Shown here one piece after another: positions 4,569 through 5,198 of a DNA stretch of 5,198 bases. Made by a program: the position numbers and the translations under genes. How positions within the stretch are numbered: the stretch's first letter is position 1; the number at the start of each line of letters is the position of its first letter. Source of the stretch: Comamonadaceae bacterium. Lineage in GTDB: Bacteria; Pseudomonadota; Gammaproteobacteria; Burkholderiales; Burkholderiaceae_C. The notes beneath the pieces are model-generated. The model searched no databases and was not told the origin of the DNA. It worked only from the letters and a program-made list of their open reading frames with translations. The DNA lies in contig CANHBU010000176.1 in the NCBI GenBank assembly GCA_947458345.1, positions 1-5,198 on the forward strand, written 5' to 3'.

Positions 4569-5198
4569 ATGCGCCAGCACCACATCGAGCTCCTCGCGCC
4601 GGCCCGCTCGGCCGACATCGGCATCGAAGCCTTCAACCATGGGGCCGATGCGGTCTACATCGGCGGGCCTTCATTCGGTGCGCGCACCGCCGCTGACAAC
4701 AACGTGAGCGACTTGGGCCGGCTGGCCGACCACGCGCACCGCTTTGGTGGCCGGGTCTTTGCCACGGTCAACACCATCTTGCGAGACGACGAGCTCGAAC
4801 CCTGCCGCAAGCTGATTTGGCAGCTCTACGACGCGGGCGTCGACGCCCTCATCATCCAAGACATGGGCATCCTGCAAATGGACCTGCCGCCGATTCAGTT
4901 GCACGCCTCGACCCAAACCGATATTCGCACCCCCGAAAAAGCCCGCTTTCTGCAAGACGCCGGACTGTCCCAACTGGTGCTGGCGCGCGAGCTCACGCTG
5001 CCGCAGATCGCCGCCATCCGCGATGTGATCGACCCCGAGCGCTGCCTGCTGGAGTTTTTCATCCACGGCGCGCTGTGCGTGGCCTACAGCGGGCAGTGTT
5101 ACATCAGCCATGCCCACACCGGCCGCAGCGCCAACCGGGGCGACTGCTCGCAGGCCTGCCGACTGCCCTATGAAGTCAAGGACGGCCAGGGGCGCATC
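4569..5198 (+). CDS. rlhA: U32-family protein, RlhA-like (23S rRNA hydroxylation factor), 3' end cut by window
   Basis: Open from ATG 4569 to the window end (210 residues); the family is usually about 650 residues, so roughly the first third is present. An in-frame TAA at 4536 leaves ATG 4569 as the only upstream ATG choice, although no Shine-Dalgarno is visible. The N-terminal half reads as a TIM-barrel-like U32 domain: IELLAPARSADIGIEA (6-21), HGADAVYIGGPSFGAR (24-39), TVNTILRDDELEP (67-78), ALIIQDMGIL (93-102), LHASTQTD (111-118) and LVLARELTL (136-144). The complete U32 signature spans 162-180 (E162, G167, C170, G175, C177, S180), followed by CSQAC (193-197); C170, C177, C193 and C197 are candidate Fe-S ligands. 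Although named peptidases, characterised relatives hydroxylate RNA: RlhA acts on 23S rRNA C2501 and TrhP (YegQ) on tRNA U34. HGADAVYIGGP and FGAR match RlhA better than TrhP, but the symbol is an assignment by resemblance. Confidence 0.85.
   Translation, partial: MRQHHIELLAPARSADIGIEAFNHGADAVYIGGPSFGARTAADNNVSDLGRLADHAHRFGGRVFATVNTILRDDELEPCRKLIWQLYDAGVDALIIQDMGILQMDLPPIQLHASTQTDIRTPEKARFLQDAGLSQLVLARELTLPQIAAIRDVIDPERCLLEFFIHGALCVAYSGQCYISHAHTGRSANRGDCSQACRLPYEVKDGQGRI

Noticed and set aside
4671..5117. 148-residue minus-strand frame opposite the U32 gene
   Set aside because: The + strand frame carries the complete U32 signature and is open to the window end; the antisense frame is a by-product of its codon bias.

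Overview
The window is GC-rich, tightly packed chromosomal DNA that looks betaproteobacterial, most likely Burkholderiales (Comamonadaceae-like). That placement is an inference from gene order (msrB - yciB/ispZ - bolA - parvulin PPIase), protein style and codon use; no rRNA or other marker gene is present. There are eight protein genes, two of them cut by the window edges. I see no rRNA, tRNA, CRISPR array, transposase gene or phage gene.

Left block (1-2262, all + strand): the 3' part of msrB (methionine-R-sulfoxide reductase), then yciB (inner-membrane septation/envelope protein), bolA (4-bp ATGA overlap with yciB, with a good Shine-Dalgarno) and a signal-peptide-bearing parvulin peptidyl-prolyl isomerase. 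A T-rich gap with a weak terminator-like hairpin separates bolA from the PPIase. The theme is housekeeping: oxidised-protein repair, envelope integrity, Fe-S/stress regulation and periplasmic folding.

Middle block (2321-4442): a minus-strand pair, made of a 68-aa single-TM protein followed 8 nt later by an exported metallophosphoesterase-like protein. It is divergent from a + strand FemAB/GNAT-type acyltransferase, with only 20 bp between the two start codons. The block is flanked by intergenic copies of a 12-bp motif, AATYGGGGTCAG, at 2262-2273 and 4517-4528. The second copy is part of a REP-like hairpin.

Right edge (4569-5198): the 5' part of a U32-family 'peptidase' with the full U32 signature, closest in style to RlhA, the 23S rRNA C2501 hydroxylation factor. 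It lies directly downstream of the REP-like element, where three complementary arms could form two mutually exclusive hairpins.

Nothing here is clearly a new defence or mobile system. The points most worth a second look are the GGGGTCAG elements, the uncharacterised small-protein/phosphoesterase/FemAB trio, and residue-level oddities in MsrB, YciB and the phosphoesterase.
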